A DNA stretch of 64,000 bases, from positions 124,001 through 188,000 of the forward strand of contig NZ_BBMC01000006.1 in assembly GCF_000971255.1 (NCBI RefSeq), given 5' to 3'. The notes under the pieces were generated by a model. That model did no database searches. It was given only the letters and a program-made list of their open reading frames with translations, and was not told the DNA's origin. Shown piece after piece: positions 34,601 to 44,505 of the stretch. The stretch comes from Demequina rhizosphaerae (GTDB lineage Bacteria > Actinomycetota > Actinomycetes > Actinomycetales > Demequinaceae). The translations under genes were made by a program, and so were the position numbers. Position 1 is the stretch's first letter, and the number at the start of each line of letters is the position of its first letter.

Positions 34601-37560
34601 TCGACGGCGACCACGCCCACGCGCGCGGTCGCGGTCGCGGTGCGGCCGCGGGCGTCGATGACCCGGAAGTCGAATTCGTCCTGGCCCGCGAAGCCCGCTA
34701 CCGACGCGTAGACGAGGGCCGCGCCGTCCGCGCTCACGCGGGCCGCGCCCTCGCCGGGCTGGGTCACGACCGCGTCGAGGCGCACCTCGTCGCCGTCGGG
34801 GTCGAGGCCCGTGCCGTCGAACTCGAGCCGCACCTCCTCGCCCGACGAGGCCCGCACCGCGAGGTCGCGCGGCGTGGGGGCGGCGTTCTCGGAGCCGTCG
34901 GTCACGGTCACGACGATCACGCCGGTGTCGCGCTGCGACGGGAAGCCGAGCACGTACGACGCGTACGGGATCCGGTACGTCCCGGGGCTGTCGGGCGCGA
35001 GGATGCGCACGAGCGGTCCGGCCGCGAACGCGAGACCGCCGCCCTGCGGCGCCTCGACCGAGCCGGCGTCGAGCGCGATGACCGCGCCCGCGGCCGCGAC
35101 GTCGTTGTCGAGGACGCGCACGTCGACCTGCCCGCCCGCGCGGACGGTGATGGCGTCGTCCGCGACGAGCGGCGGCGCGGGGACCGCCGAGTCGAGCAGG
35201 ATCACGGTGATCTCGCCGCGCACGGTCATCGCCGCCCGGCCGGATCCGTCGGAGACGGTGTACGACACGACGCCGAGCAGGCCGGGCTGGCCGTCGCCCG
35301 TGGTGCCGGACAGGCGCAGGGCGCCGTGGCCGACGATCGAGGCCTCGACGCGGGCGCCGTCCGTGGCGTCGACGGACGCGTCGGAGAGCAGCAGCACGCG
35401 GCCGCCCGGGTTGGTGACGGCGTCGATGACGTCGACGGTGACGTCCTCGTGGGGCCGCACGAAGGCGGTGAGCGGCACGGTGGCGAGCGCCTCGTCCTCG
35501 GGTGCGAGGACCGTGACGCGCGCGGTGCCGCGCGCCTGCACGGCCCCGTCGACCACGGTGACGTCGACCGTGTAGGTGCCGGGCAGCTCGGCCTGGAAGA
35601 GCACGCCGGACGCGTCGGGGGAGACCTCGACGGTCGCGGAGTCGACCGGATCGACGCTCGCCTCGGTGACGGTGGGGGCGCCCGCGCCGCCCGCGACCCG
35701 GTCCGCGAACGCGATCGAGGTCCGCACGCCGGCCAGCGCGGTGACGGCGAGGGGCTCCACGGTGAGGCGCGGCTCGCCGACGACGGTGACGCGCAGCGTG
35801 CGGCTCGCCGTCGCGCCGCGCGCGTCCGCGACCGTGACCTCCACCTCGATCTCGCGCGTGGCGCCGCCGTGCCGGATGACGACCGTGCCCGCGGGCGACG
35901 CGGCGACCGCGACCTCCGGGTCCTCGGACACGGCGCTCTCGACGTAGACCGGGTCGCCCTCGGGGTCGACCCATCCCTCGAGCACGTCGACGGTGACGGT
36001 GCCGCCGGACTCGACCTGGGGGGCGGGCCACTCGGCGACGCAGCCCGGGACGCCGCACCATTCCGGGGCCGTGTTGCCGCGCGCGACGTCGAGGGTGACG
36101 GTCGCCGGCTCGGACAGCCCCTCCGGCCCGGATCCGTCCGAGATCGCGTACGTGAAGGACGCCGATCCCTTGGCACCCGCCTCGACGGTGGCGACGAGCG
36201 ACTGGCCGTCGTCCCCGATCGCCACCGAGGCGAACGAGCCGTCGGGCTGCGTGAGGCTCGCCGGGTCGATGGTGAGGAGGTCGCCGTTGGCGTCGTGGTC
36301 GTTGAGCAGCACCGGGAGGCGCACCTGGCGTCCCGAGCGCACCCCCAGCGCATCGTCCTCCGCGACGGGCGGGCGCGGGTCGCGCACCTCGGTCGAGACG
36401 TCCTGCTGCTCCTCCGCCGCCGTCGTCTGCTCGTCGGGCACCCAGTCCTGCGACGAGCGCACGAGCGTGCCCGAGGGCACCTCCCACACCCATCCCGAGC
36501 GGGCCTCGTTGAGGACCATGCGCGAGCCGTTCGAGCGCAGGGACGGCTCGCGCCGTTCGCCGAGCGTGCCGCCCCCGTAGTCGAGCGGGATCGTGGGCCC
36601 CGAGGAGCTCCACAGCGTGCCCTCGCCGTCGCCGTCCGGCAGCCACGCCGCGTAGACGACGCCGGCGAGCTCGGTCGGGGCCGCCGGGACGCCCGCGACC
36701 GCGTCCGAGCCGAAGACGCGTGCGGCCGCGCCGCCGTCGGCGGGCACCACGACGAGGCCGCGGCCGTCCGCGATCCGCACGTCCCCGCCCGCGGCGGGCC
36801 GCTGGAGCCGGGCGTCGGCGTCGGTGCCGGTCACGGTCGCGCCGTCGACGCCCTCGCGCCACAGCTCGGCCGTCTCGGCCTCGAGCAGCACCCAGTCGGA
36901 TCCCGCGAAGGACACCTGGTAGCTCCCGCCCTCGGGGGCGTCGGGCACCGCGTCGATGCCGGCGACGGCTCCGTCGACGTCCGCCCGCACCACGCCGCCG
37001 AGCGTCGGGGAGTACGCCGCGACGTGACCGTCCTCGGTGACCGCGACCGCGACCGCGCGGAGCCCGTCGTCGGAGTCGAGCAGGAGCTCGCGCGGCTCGA
37101 GCGCGGTGCCGTCGGAGATCCGCCCGGCGAGCACGTCGCCGTCGGCGGCGAGGTACGCGACCACGTCGCCCTCGGCCGCGATCGCCGTGGTGCCCGCGGG
37201 CGTGTCGACGGCGCCCTCCGCGCCCGCCTCGAGGTCGACGGGGCGGCCGGCGTCGAGCTCGGTCACGGACGTGTAGCCGGCCGACAGGACGAGCAGGCTG
37301 CCGTCGTGCTGGAGGATCTCGGACGGCGAGTCGACCTCCTTGACGGTGTCGACCTCGGCGAGCTCCGTGTTGACGCGCGCGTAGCGCTCCCCGGCGCCGG
37401 TCTGCAGCGCCCACACGGTCGGGTCGACCGCGACGGCCTCGCGCTCGTCGAAGCCGGGCGCGACGATCGCGCCGACCGTGGCGGCCGCGAGGACCACGCC
37501 CGTGACGATGCGTCCGGTGCGGCGGCGGCGCGCGGCGGTGGCGCGCCCGACGTCCGTCAC
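31651..37560 (-). CDS. giant exported protein with beta-propeller-like head and Ig/Fn3-like repeats
   Basis: The protein has 1969 aa. Residues 13-35 are one membrane helix after an Arg-rich start, so most of it lies outside the cell, tethered or cleaved. Residues about 40-370 repeat short beta blades with W/D patterns. From about 400 on come bacterial Ig/cadherin-like repeats with the AEDDALGVRSGRQVRLPVLL and LLNDHDANGD type motif, at least nine by eye. From about 1500 to 1950 there are Fn3-like modules (APGGVSQVDYGDGSVTLAV). Paired Cys occur near the end. It ends in PDPEPDPTVTP without an LPXTG motif. It is the likely client of MoxR/DUF58. The GTG start overlaps the kinase stop codon. Confidence 0.85.
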   Translation of the reverse strand: MTDVGRATAARRRRTGRIVTGVVLAAATVGAIVAPGFDEREAVAVDPTVWALQTGAGERYARVNTELAEVDTVKEVDSPSEILQHDGSLLVLSAGYTSVTELDAGRPVDLEAGAEGAVDTPAGTTAIAAEGDVVAYLAADGDVLAGRISDGTALEPRELLLDSDDGLRAVAVAVTEDGHVAAYSPTLGGVVRADVDGAVAGIDAVPDAPEGGSYQVSFAGSDWVLLEAETAELWREGVDGATVTGTDADARLQRPAAGGDVRIADGRGLVVVPADGGAAARVFGSDAVAGVPAAPTELAGVVYAAWLPDGDGEGTLWSSSGPTIPLDYGGGTLGERREPSLRSNGSRMVLNEARSGWVWEVPSGTLVRSSQDWVPDEQTTAAEEQQDVSTEVRDPRPPVAEDDALGVRSGRQVRLPVLLNDHDANGDLLTIDPASLTQPDGSFASVAIGDDGQSLVATVEAGAKGSASFTYAISDGSGPEGLSEPATVTLDVARGNTAPEWCGVPGCVAEWPAPQVESGGTVTVDVLEGWVDPEGDPVYVESAVSEDPEVAVAASPAGTVVIRHGGATREIEVEVTVADARGATASRTLRVTVVGEPRLTVEPLAVTALAGVRTSIAFADRVAGGAGAPTVTEASVDPVDSATVEVSPDASGVLFQAELPGTYTVDVTVVDGAVQARGTARVTVLAPEDEALATVPLTAFVRPHEDVTVDVIDAVTNPGGRVLLLSDASVDATDGARVEASIVGHGALRLSGTTGDGQPGLLGVVSYTVSDGSGRAAMTVRGEITVILLDSAVPAPPLVADDAITVRAGGQVDVRVLDNDVAAAGAVIALDAGSVEAPQGGGLAFAAGPLVRILAPDSPGTYRIPYASYVLGFPSQRDTGVIVVTVTDGSENAAPTPRDLAVRASSGEEVRLEFDGTGLDPDGDEVRLDAVVTQPGEGAARVSADGAALVYASVAGFAGQDEFDFRVIDARGRTATATARVGVVAVEADPAPVTYTDFVQVQAGSGRRVVVQPLANDLDLTGGDLELVDVRPDAAEGTDERAALAALLPASLNTADQLADGVVTFEVGPDVGTFAYLYTARNATGSLAQGRIVLKAVRERVTDTPIVADTVLTLETRDAFPTGVDVLAGTVAWASGDAATLRLSLWGEQDDLAVAGSEISGPLPDATRIVPFRVEGTDFAGDTSVGYGFLRVLGGQDLRLALREDAHVTVDEGASVSVDVAPLLAAPDGTAVELDGAQVVAGGAREQAACTAVAGTTVRYDAGSGAPYTDTCLVAVRLAGQDAWTVLPIPVTVVPADPVPTLVSASLEISPGDAAAFDLGRMVRWPEGAAASDVQVAATYSGQLFDVRRDGARLTIVARDDAAPGRAESVTVSLPDHPEVQPRVLSLVVGPAPSELPKGGSVVERCSQADGDSCTLDVVGAAGEVNPLPGTPLEVVDVKAAGDCPDVRFQATGADKVRVTWTSDAPGGVCEAVFRVRDAQGRVSAADRSGSISLDLQGYPRAPGGVSQVDYGDGSVTLAVAPGGASGAYPALQRFEVVSGGVTVATCTASGVCPAITGLANGAKDTYAVYAVNAVGRSRAAASVTAWAYAPPAPPTVASWTPSVTSGDGERIDLVLEIADASTSAIRIAAAGTEQTVAVGAGTQRLDGVAIGSNTPVDVVLTPLTAFDLPPVDGAAAAGAAVTITAHGIGRPTIDGATHAYTTGADQATITATVTAGGVGSATWVGRMVGGRCDATTQASGGTASFTVPVDANATNTVTVCAESRADGQTYGQAETRDVVFAAFTDPGAPVLQRGYRVASTCDGTGTSCTTALEREPQWQPRPGLELWYRGSDGSTSRSFADVMVAGRAVSVAAYYCVDFGGGQRTCSEQTTPVTPESGAQYRPTVTFPACTVGTVPTVTLGGAAADLSPVVTMLDADGAPTTDAALMRSARVVVTFQAALAGIADWTSADVTCGGAPPDPEPDPTVTP

Positions 37561-38636
37561 CCGCCGCCCGCCAGGGTCATCACGAGCACCGTCGTCACGG
37601 TGGCCGCCGCGGCGGCGCCGAGCGCCCACGCGACGATCGTCCGCGGGGTCGCGTGGGGCGGGCGGGCGAGCGTGCCGGTCGCGGTCGCCCGCCGCCGCTG
37701 CGCGATCGGGACGTGCGAGCGGACGGGCCCGCGCGGCGCATCGTCCACGGTCACGCGCGAGGCCTGCGCCCACGCGTCGGTGGGCACCTCGAGGGGCGTG
37801 ACGGGCAGGCCGAGGTCGCGCTGCACGGCCTGGAGCGCCTGCCCGAACGCGAGCGCGCTGGGGAAGCGGTCGCCGGGGTCGCGGCGCATGCCGCCCGCGA
37901 GCGCGTCCTCGAGCGCGGCGGGCACGTCGTCGCGCCCGGTGGCGCGGTAGCGCGCCTTGAGGATCCGCGCCTTGAGCTGGTCCGGCGGGAGGCGGCGGTC
38001 GGGCTCGTCGAACGGGCTGTGCTGGGCGAGCAGCGTGTACACGGTCGCGGCGAGCGACCACACGTCCGATGCGACGGTGCCGGAGCTCATCCGGTCGATC
38101 ACCTCGGGCGCGCTCCACGGCGGGCTCATCGCGACGTCGTCGGCGTCGCCGGCCATCACGGCGGTCGCGACGCCGAAGTCCGACAGCACGGGATGCCCGA
38201 ACTGGGTGACGAGGATGTTGGACGGCTTGATGTCGCGGTGCAGCATGCCGATGCGGTGCGCCGCCTCGACGGCGGAGGCGATCTGGACCCCCACCGCGAG
38301 CACGTCGGCGACCGGGATCTGCTCGGCGCGGTAGCGGTTCGCGAGGGAGCCGGGGCAGTACTCGACCACCATGAACGGCCGGCCGTCGCCCGACACCGAC
38401 GCCTCGTGCACCGTGAGGATCGACGGGTGCGCGCTCAGCGCGGCCATCACGTCCGCCTCGACGCCGAGGGCGCGCGCGGCAGCATCGTGCACGCGCGCGT
38501 GGAGCACCTTCACCGCGACCTGGCGGCGCGGCATGTCCTGCTGGAACAGGAACACGTCCGCGAAGCCGCCCTGCCCCAGCGGGCGCACGTAGGTGTACCC
38601 GGGCAGCACCGGCGGCTGGAGGGGCTGACGCGTCAT
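37557..38636 (-). CDS. Ser/Thr protein kinase (PknB type), membrane-anchored
   Basis: The protein has 359 aa. The kinase domain (residues about 14-280) has the glycine loop PLGQGGFADVFL, K43 in AVKVL, catalytic HRDIKPSNIL, DFG in LSDFGVAT, and PPWSAPEVID as the APE motif. A juxtamembrane basic stretch follows, then one helix near the C-terminus (IVAWALGAAAAATVTTVLVMTLA) with almost no extracellular part, so it lacks PASTA sensor repeats. It heads the operon that includes the PP2C phosphatase and the FHA reader. Confidence 0.95.
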   Translation of the reverse strand: MTRQPLQPPVLPGYTYVRPLGQGGFADVFLFQQDMPRRQVAVKVLHARVHDAAARALGVEADVMAALSAHPSILTVHEASVSGDGRPFMVVEYCPGSLANRYRAEQIPVADVLAVGVQIASAVEAAHRIGMLHRDIKPSNILVTQFGHPVLSDFGVATAVMAGDADDVAMSPPWSAPEVIDRMSSGTVASDVWSLAATVYTLLAQHSPFDEPDRRLPPDQLKARILKARYRATGRDDVPAALEDALAGGMRRDPGDRFPSALAFGQALQAVQRDLGLPVTPLEVPTDAWAQASRVTVDDAPRGPVRSHVPIAQRRRATATGTLARPPHATPRTIVAWALGAAAAATVTTVLVMTLAGGG

Positions 38637-38733
38637 GGCCCTCCGAGCCCGGGGTGGCGGCGGGACGGCGACGGGCTCATGCCGACAGCGTAGCCACCGG
38701 ACCGCCCGTGGCGACGGTGCGCGGGGCCGTGCC

Positions 38734-41583
38734 TCAGGCCTCGTACTCGTCGAGCGGCGGGCACGCGCAGACGAGGTTCCGGTCGCCGTGCGCGTTGTCG
38801 ATGCGGCGCACCGGCGGCCAGTACTTGTCGAGCCGCAGCGACGGCACCGGGAACGCGGCCTGCTCGCGCGCGTACGCCTGGTCCCAGCCGTCCGCGACCA
38901 CCATCGCCATGGTGTGCGGAGCGTGGCGCAGCGGCGAGTCCGCGGCGGCGATGTCGCCGCGCTCGACCGCGGCGATCTCCTCGCGGATCGCGATCATCGC
39001 GTCGATGAAGCGGTCGATCTCGACGAGGTCCTCGGACTCGGTCGGCTCGACCATGAGGGTGCCCGCGACGGGGAACGACATGGTGGGCGCGTGGATGCCG
39101 AAGTCGATGAGGCGCTTGGCGATGTCCTCCGCCGTGATCCCCGTGGCCTTGGTGAGGGGGCGCACGTCGAGGATGCACTCGTGCGCGACGAGGCCGCCGG
39201 GGCCGCGGAACAGCACCGGGTAGTGCGCGTCGAGGCGAGTCGCGACGTAGTTGGCCGCGAGGACCGCGGTCTCGGTCGCGCGGCGCAGTCCGCCGTGGCC
39301 CATGAGCGCGATGTACGCCCACGAGATGGGCAGCACGCCCGCGGAGCCGTACGGCGCCGACGACACGGGCGCGCCCTCGCGGGCGAGCTCGGCGGGCGAC
39401 TGCACGGGCGCGAGCGAGCGCGGCAGGAACGGCACGAGGTGCTCCGCGACCGCGACCGGGCCGACGCCGGGGCCGCCGCCGCCGTGCGGGATCGCGAAGG
39501 TCTTGTGGAGGTTGAGGTGCGAGACGTCGCCGCCGAAGTGGCCCGGCTTCGCGACGCCCACGAGCGCGTTGAGGTTGGCGCCGTCGATGTACACCTGGCC
39601 GCCCGCATCGTGCACCGCCGCGCACACCTCGCCCACGTGCTCCTCGTAGACGCCGTGCGTGGACGGGTAGGTGATCATGATGCAGCTCACCTTGCCGTCG
39701 TTGAGCGCGAGCTTGGCGCGCAGGTCGGCGAGGTCGATCTCGCCGTCCGCGGCGGTCGCGACCACGACGACGCGCATGCCGGCGAGCACCGCCGAGGCGG
39801 CGTTGGTGCCGTGCGCGGAGGCGGGGATGAGGCAGATGTCGCGGTCCGACTCGCCGCGCGAGCGGTGGTACTCGCGGATCGCGAGCAGGCCCGCGTACTC
39901 GCCGCGCGAGCCCGCGTTGGGCTGCACGGAGACGGCGGCGTAGCCGGTGATCTCCGCGAGCCAGCCCTCGAGTTGGGCGATCATCTCGCGGTAGCCGCCG
40001 GTCTGGTCAGCGGGCGCGAACGGGTGGATCTGCGCGAAGCCGGGCCAGCTCACGGCCGCCATCTCGACGGCGGAGTTGAGCTTCATCGTGCACGAGCCGA
40101 GGGGGATCATCGTGCGGTCGAGCGCGAGGTCGCGGTCCGCGAGGCGGCGCATGTACCGCATGAGCGACGTCTCCGAGCGGTGCGCGCTGAAGATCGGGTG
40201 CTGGAGGTAGTCCGAGGTGCGGCGCAGGCTCACGGGGATCGTCACCGTCGGGCCCGTGTAGACGGGACGCTCGGCGCGGCGGTCGAGGATCGCCTCGAGC
40301 AGCGCGGTGAGGATCTCCGGCGTCGTGCGCTCGTCGCACGCGATCGCGACGGCGTCCGCGTCGAGGCGGCGCACGTTGATGCCGCGGGCGGCGATGCGGG
40401 CGACCACCGAGTCCGCGCCGCGCGGCACCTCGACGACGATCGTGTCGAAGAAGTGGTCGTGGCGGACCGTGGCGCCGCGCGCGCGGAGCGCGTCGGCGAG
40501 CGTCGACGCCATCGTGTGGACGCGCAGCGCGATCTCCCGCAGGCCCTCGGGGCCGTGGTAGACGGCGTAGAAGCTCGCGATGACGGCGAGCAGCGCCTGC
40601 GCGGTGCAGATGTTCGACGTGGCCTTGTCGCGGCGGATGTGCTGCTCGCGGGTCTGGAGCGCGAGGCGGTACGCCGGGTCTCCGTCGGCGTCCACCGAGA
40701 CGCCCACGAGGCGGCCGGGGAGCTGGCGCTCGAGGCCCTCGCGGACGGCGATGTAGGCGGCGTGCGGGCCGCCGAAGAACAGCGGGACGCCGAAGCGCTG
40801 CGTCGAGCCGACCGCGATGTCCGCGCCCAGCTCGCCCGGCGCCTTGATGACGCACAGCGAGAGGATGTCGGCGGCGACGGTGACGAGCGCGCCGGCCTCG
40901 TGCGCGAGGTCGATGAGCGTGGAGACGTCGCGCACCACGCCGGTCTGACCCGGCTGCTGGATGACGAGGCCCACGAGGTCGTCGGGGGCCTCCCAGCCCT
41001 CGCCGAGCTCCTGGACCTCGAGCGGCAGGCCGATCGCCTCGGCCTGCGCGCGCACCACCTCGACGGTCTGCGGGAGGCACTCGGCGTCGAGCACGATGCG
41101 GCCGCCGTCCTTGCCGCGGACGGCGCGGCGCATGAGGAGCACGGCCTCGGAGACCGCGGTGGCCTCGTCGAGCAGCGACGCGCCCGCGACGGGCAGCGCG
41201 GTGAGGTCGGAGACCATCGTCTGGAAGTTGAGCATCGCCTCGAGGCGGCCCTGCGAGATCTCCGCCTGGTACGGCGTGTAGGCGGTGTACCAGGCCGGGT
41301 TCTCGAGCACGTTCCGCTGGATCGCCATCGGCGTGATGGTGTCGTGGTAGCCCATGCCGATCATCGACACCTGCACGGTGTTGCGGGCCGCGAGGCCCTG
41401 GAGGGCGGTGAGCACCTCGGCCTCCGAGCGCGGCTCCGGCAGGACGAGCACGTCGTCGCCGCGGATCGACGCCGGCACGGCGGCGTCCACCAGGGTGTCC
41501 AGGGAGGCGTGCCCGACGGCGGCGAGCATGGTCTCGAGGGCGGGGGCGTCGGGTCCGATGTGGCGGTCGGCGAAGGAGGTCAC
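38734..41583 (-). CDS. gcvP: glycine dehydrogenase (decarboxylating), P protein
   Basis: The protein has 949 aa from the GTG at 41583, the usual length. It begins [17 protein letters not shown], the family N-terminus. The PLP-lysine motif [21 protein letters not shown] is near residue 700. It decarboxylates glycine and loads the H protein. An ATG at 41601 would add six residues, but AAGAAT ends 6 nt before the GTG, which favours a leaderless GTG. The kinase operon lies between it and gcvT/gcvH. Confidence 0.96.
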   Translation of the reverse strand: MTSFADRHIGPDAPALETMLAAVGHASLDTLVDAAVPASIRGDDVLVLPEPRSEAEVLTALQGLAARNTVQVSMIGMGYHDTITPMAIQRNVLENPAWYTAYTPYQAEISQGRLEAMLNFQTMVSDLTALPVAGASLLDEATAVSEAVLLMRRAVRGKDGGRIVLDAECLPQTVEVVRAQAEAIGLPLEVQELGEGWEAPDDLVGLVIQQPGQTGVVRDVSTLIDLAHEAGALVTVAADILSLCVIKAPGELGADIAVGSTQRFGVPLFFGGPHAAYIAVREGLERQLPGRLVGVSVDADGDPAYRLALQTREQHIRRDKATSNICTAQALLAVIASFYAVYHGPEGLREIALRVHTMASTLADALRARGATVRHDHFFDTIVVEVPRGADSVVARIAARGINVRRLDADAVAIACDERTTPEILTALLEAILDRRAERPVYTGPTVTIPVSLRRTSDYLQHPIFSAHRSETSLMRYMRRLADRDLALDRTMIPLGSCTMKLNSAVEMAAVSWPGFAQIHPFAPADQTGGYREMIAQLEGWLAEITGYAAVSVQPNAGSRGEYAGLLAIREYHRSRGESDRDICLIPASAHGTNAASAVLAGMRVVVVATAADGEIDLADLRAKLALNDGKVSCIMITYPSTHGVYEEHVGEVCAAVHDAGGQVYIDGANLNALVGVAKPGHFGGDVSHLNLHKTFAIPHGGGGPGVGPVAVAEHLVPFLPRSLAPVQSPAELAREGAPVSSAPYGSAGVLPISWAYIALMGHGGLRRATETAVLAANYVATRLDAHYPVLFRGPGGLVAHECILDVRPLTKATGITAEDIAKRLIDFGIHAPTMSFPVAGTLMVEPTESEDLVEIDRFIDAMIAIREEIAAVERGDIAAADSPLRHAPHTMAMVVADGWDQAYAREQAAFPVPSLRLDKYWPPVRRIDNAHGDRNLVCACPPLDEYEA

Positions 41584-41691
41584 CGGCCCATTCTTGCGCA
41601 TCGTGCCCGGTGCTCCGCCTTGGTGTGGCGCATCGGACAGCGCGGGGCGCGCCTCGCGCGGGCATGCGGCCTGCCCCCGACGCCCGGGCAC

Positions 41692-41697
41692 TAGCCT
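41692..41697 (+). promoter_or_regulatory. -10 box TAGCCT of a likely leaderless transcript
   Basis: TAGCCT ends exactly 6 nt before the GTG start of the glycosyltransferase at 41704, with no SD. Confidence 0.55.
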
Positions 41698-41703
41698 GAG
41701 GGC

Positions 41704-42747
41704 GTGAAGGTGACCATCCAGATCCCGTGCCTCAACGAGGAGACGACGCTGCCGCTCGTGCTCGACACGATCCCGGCGTCCCTCCCGGGCGTCGACGTGA
41801 TCGAGGTGCTCGTCATCGACGACGGCTCGACCGACCGCACCGCGGAGGTGGCTCGCGCCCGCGGCGCGACGGTGATCCGGCACGCGCGCACGATGGGCCT
41901 CGCCCGGTCCTTCCGCGACGGCGTCGACCACGCGCTGCGCCACGGGGCGGACGTCGTCGTCAACACCGACGGCGACAACCAGTACCCGCAGGAGCGCATC
42001 GGCGACCTCGTCGCGCCGATCCTCGCGGGCGAGGCCGAGATCGTCATCGGCGACCGCCAGACCCACAAGATCGCGCACTTCTCGGCCTTCAAGAAGACGA
42101 TGCAGCGCTTCGGCTCGTGGGTGGTCAACCGGGCGGCGGGCACGGACCTGCCGGACGCGGCGTCCGGCTTCCGCGCGTACTCGCGCTTCGCGCTGTACCG
42201 CCTCAACATCGTCACGCAGTTCAGCTACACGATGGAGACGATCATCCAGGCGGGCAACAAGCGCCTGGCGATCACGTCGGTCCCCATCGACACCAACCCG
42301 AAGACCCGCGAGTCGCGCCTGTTCTCCAACATGTTCGAGCACATGCTGAAGTCGGGCCAGGCGATCCTGCGCTCGTACATCATGTTCCGGCCGTGGGGCA
42401 TCTTCGCGTCGCTCGCGACGCTGTTCGGGGTCCTCGGCGTGTTCCCGTACGTGCGGTTCGCGGTGCTGCGCGCGCTCGGCGACGAGGGCAACCACATCCA
42501 GTCGCTCATGCTCGGCGGCGCGCTCATCTCCGGCGCGCTCATCGCGGTGGCGCTCGGCGTGCTCTCCGACCTGCTCAAGACCAACCGGATCCTCGCGGAG
42601 GACCAGCTCGAGCGGCTCAAGGAGCAGCAGTACGGCCCCGTGCGGCCGATCACCGCCGCCGCACCGGACGAGGCGCCCGAGGTCACCCCTCCCGCGGAGC
42701 CGATCCGCGGGACGGACGCCCGGCGTCCCGACGTCGCGCGCCGATAG
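41704..42747 (+). CDS. GT2 family glycosyltransferase with membrane tail
   Basis: The protein has 347 aa. The GT-A domain begins [22 protein letters not shown], with [15 protein letters not shown] and the metal-binding [13 protein letters not shown]. Two membrane helices follow (about 228-250 and 270-292: [19 protein letters not shown] and [19 protein letters not shown]). This is the layout of dolichyl/polyprenyl-phosphate sugar transferases. It probably adds a sugar to a lipid carrier at the membrane for surface polysaccharide. Its 3' end overlaps the convergent flippase-like gene by 65 bp. Confidence 0.88.
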   Translation: MKVTIQIPCLNEETTLPLVLDTIPASLPGVDVIEVLVIDDGSTDRTAEVARARGATVIRHARTMGLARSFRDGVDHALRHGADVVVNTDGDNQYPQERIGDLVAPILAGEAEIVIGDRQTHKIAHFSAFKKTMQRFGSWVVNRAAGTDLPDAASGFRAYSRFALYRLNIVTQFSYTMETIIQAGNKRLAITSVPIDTNPKTRESRLFSNMFEHMLKSGQAILRSYIMFRPWGIFASLATLFGVLGVFPYVRFAVLRALGDEGNHIQSLMLGGALISGALIAVALGVLSDLLKTNRILAEDQLERLKEQQYGPVRPITAAAPDEAPEVTPPAEPIRGTDARRPDVARR

Positions 42748-43609
42748 CGGTCCCGACCCCGAGGCCCGCCGCGTCGGCCGCGGTCATGAGGAAGCGGCTC
42801 ACGAGCGCGAGGCTGAGCGCCTGCGCGGGCGTCGCGACGGGCGCGAGCGCGAGCACCAGGGCCGCCTCGCGTGCGCCCGCACCCGCCGGCGCCACGACCA
42901 CGAGGAAGCCGACGAGCCACGCGAAGGCGAACGCGCCGGTCGCGACCGCGAGGCCCGCGCCGGGGGCGAGCTCGCGCAGCAGCAGCCACGCGTGCACGCC
43001 CAGCACCAGCCACATGAGCGTCGACCACGCCGCGGAGGCGAGCAGCGCGCGCCCGCCGACGTGCGCCGGCTCCTCGGTGCGCCGCGTCACGCGGAAGGCG
43101 AGCGCCACGACGCGCGCGAGCACCGGCGGCACCAGCAGGACCGCGAGCGCGGCCGCGACGACGAGCACCCACCAGTAGGCCGCGAGCGCGTCCGGCACCG
43201 CGAGGACCAGCCCCACCGCGCCCACGACGGCGGACGTCACCACGCCGACGACCATCGCGACGATCGACCCCGTCATCGCGCGGGGGCGGCTCACGCCGTG
43301 GTCGCGCGCGAACTCCGCCTGCGCGAGCACGGGCCACACGGACCCGGGCACGTACTTGCCGACCTGGGACAGCAGGAAGACCCGCATCGCCTCCGCGACG
43401 GTCGTGTCGAGGCCGATCGCGCGCATCACCGCGCGCCACGACATCGCGTTGACCCCGAGCGCGACCATGCACGCGACGAGCGATCCCGCGACCGCGCCCC
43501 ACGTGAGGTCGCGGAGCGCCGCGGACACCTCGTCCCAGTTCGACACCACCGCCCACGCGAGCAGCCCGACGGCGACCGTGAGGAAGCCCCATCGCAGCGC
43601 GCGCCTCAT
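42683..43609 (-). CDS. LPG-synthase/flippase-like integral membrane protein (UPF0104 type)
   Basis: The protein has 308 aa with about eight hydrophobic helices. The motif [19 protein letters not shown] is the hallmark of the lysylphosphatidylglycerol synthase transmembrane family (PF03706), and [19 protein letters not shown] is the second conserved block. Members without a soluble domain are thought to move lipids or lipid-linked sugars. Its place beside polysaccharide genes fits that. The ATG overlaps the epimerase stop codon (ATGA). Confidence 0.87.
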   Translation of the reverse strand: MRRALRWGFLTVAVGLLAWAVVSNWDEVSAALRDLTWGAVAGSLVACMVALGVNAMSWRAVMRAIGLDTTVAEAMRVFLLSQVGKYVPGSVWPVLAQAEFARDHGVSRPRAMTGSIVAMVVGVVTSAVVGAVGLVLAVPDALAAYWWVLVVAAALAVLLVPPVLARVVALAFRVTRRTEEPAHVGGRALLASAAWSTLMWLVLGVHAWLLLRELAPGAGLAVATGAFAFAWLVGFLVVVAPAGAGAREAALVLALAPVATPAQALSLALVSRFLMTAADAAGLGVGTAIGARRRDAGRPSRGSAPREG

Positions 43610-44472
43610 CGGGCCTGCCGCTCCCACATGTCGGCGATGCCCTCGGCGAGCGGCACGCGCGGCTCCCAGCCGAGGGCGTCGCGCGCGAGCGCGACATCGA
43701 GCCACGTCGAGTCCGGGTCCACGCCGCGCGACTGCAGCCGCTCGATGCGCAGCGCGTCCCCTACGGCCTGATCGAGGAGCGCGAGCAGCTCGGACAGCGA
43801 GGTGGGCACGCCCGAGCCGACGTTCACCACGGGCGGCGCGTCGGGCCTCGCGACGATGCGCGCGACCGCGTCCACCACGTCGTCGGCGTGGACGTAGTCC
43901 CGGGCCACCGCGCCGTCGCCGTGCAGCGTGATCGCCTCGCCCGCGCGGACCGCGCGCATCCAGATCGCGAGCACACCCTGGCCGTGCGCGCCGCGCTGGC
44001 CGGGACCGTAGGCGTTCGCGATCCGCACCGCGGTGGAGGCCGGCCCGGCGTCGACGAGGATGCGCTCCTGCGCGAGCTTGTACGCGCCGTAGGCGTTCGG
44101 CGGCGCGGGCGCGTCGGACTCCGCGTAGGGCGGCACAGCGGGCCGGCCGTAGACGGCGCCTCCCGAGGACAGCAGGACGATGCGCGGCGGAGCGGGGCGC
44201 GCGGCGGCGGCCGTCGCGAAGGCGCGGAAAGCGTCGAGCTCGGCCTCGACCGCGCGCGGGTCCTCGGCCGCGACGGTGGGCGTGATGCCGCCGGCCGCCC
44301 ACACGATCACCGGGACATCGGCGGCCCGCGGCGCGAGCGCATCGTCCACGAGGACGGGATCCTGCCTGGTGAAACCGGTGACGCGGGCGCCGCGGGAGGC
44401 GAGGCCGGAGAGGATCGCGGAGCCGAGGAAGCCGCCGGAGCCGACGACGGCCACGTCATACACTGTGCTCAC
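43606..44472 (-). CDS. NAD-dependent epimerase/dehydratase (SDR)
   Basis: The protein has 288 aa. The Rossmann start is VAVVGSGGFLGSAILSGLASRG (GxxGxxG type), the catalytic Ser is in IVLLSSGGAVYG, and the YxxxK pair is in NAYGAYKLAQE. Late motifs VRIANAYGPGQR and NVGSGVPTSLSELLALL fit the extended SDR sugar-nucleotide epimerases. It likely acts on a nucleotide sugar for the neighbouring transferases. The GTG start leaves only 33 bp to the divergent GT4 gene. Confidence 0.87.
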   Translation of the reverse strand: MSTVYDVAVVGSGGFLGSAILSGLASRGARVTGFTRQDPVLVDDALAPRAADVPVIVWAAGGITPTVAAEDPRAVEAELDAFRAFATAAAARPAPPRIVLLSSGGAVYGRPAVPPYAESDAPAPPNAYGAYKLAQERILVDAGPASTAVRIANAYGPGQRGAHGQGVLAIWMRAVRAGEAITLHGDGAVARDYVHADDVVDAVARIVARPDAPPVVNVGSGVPTSLSELLALLDQAVGDALRIERLQSRGVDPDSTWLDVALARDALGWEPRVPLAEGIADMWERQAR

Positions 44473-44505
44473 CCACCCACCCCTCGACGTATCGGATGTC
44501 ATCCT

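Noticed and set aside
31351-37950. A 2199-codon open frame on the plus strand and a 1938-codon frame on the minus strand inside the giant gene
   Set aside because: Both are shadow frames caused by extreme GC at third positions. They have Arg/Gly/Ala-rich, non-protein-like composition, whereas the frame 31651-37560 shows clear Ig and Fn3 repeats and operon coupling.
41584-41703. Glycine riboswitch before gcvP
   Set aside because: The gap to the divergent gene is too short for an aptamer, and the start appears leaderless.
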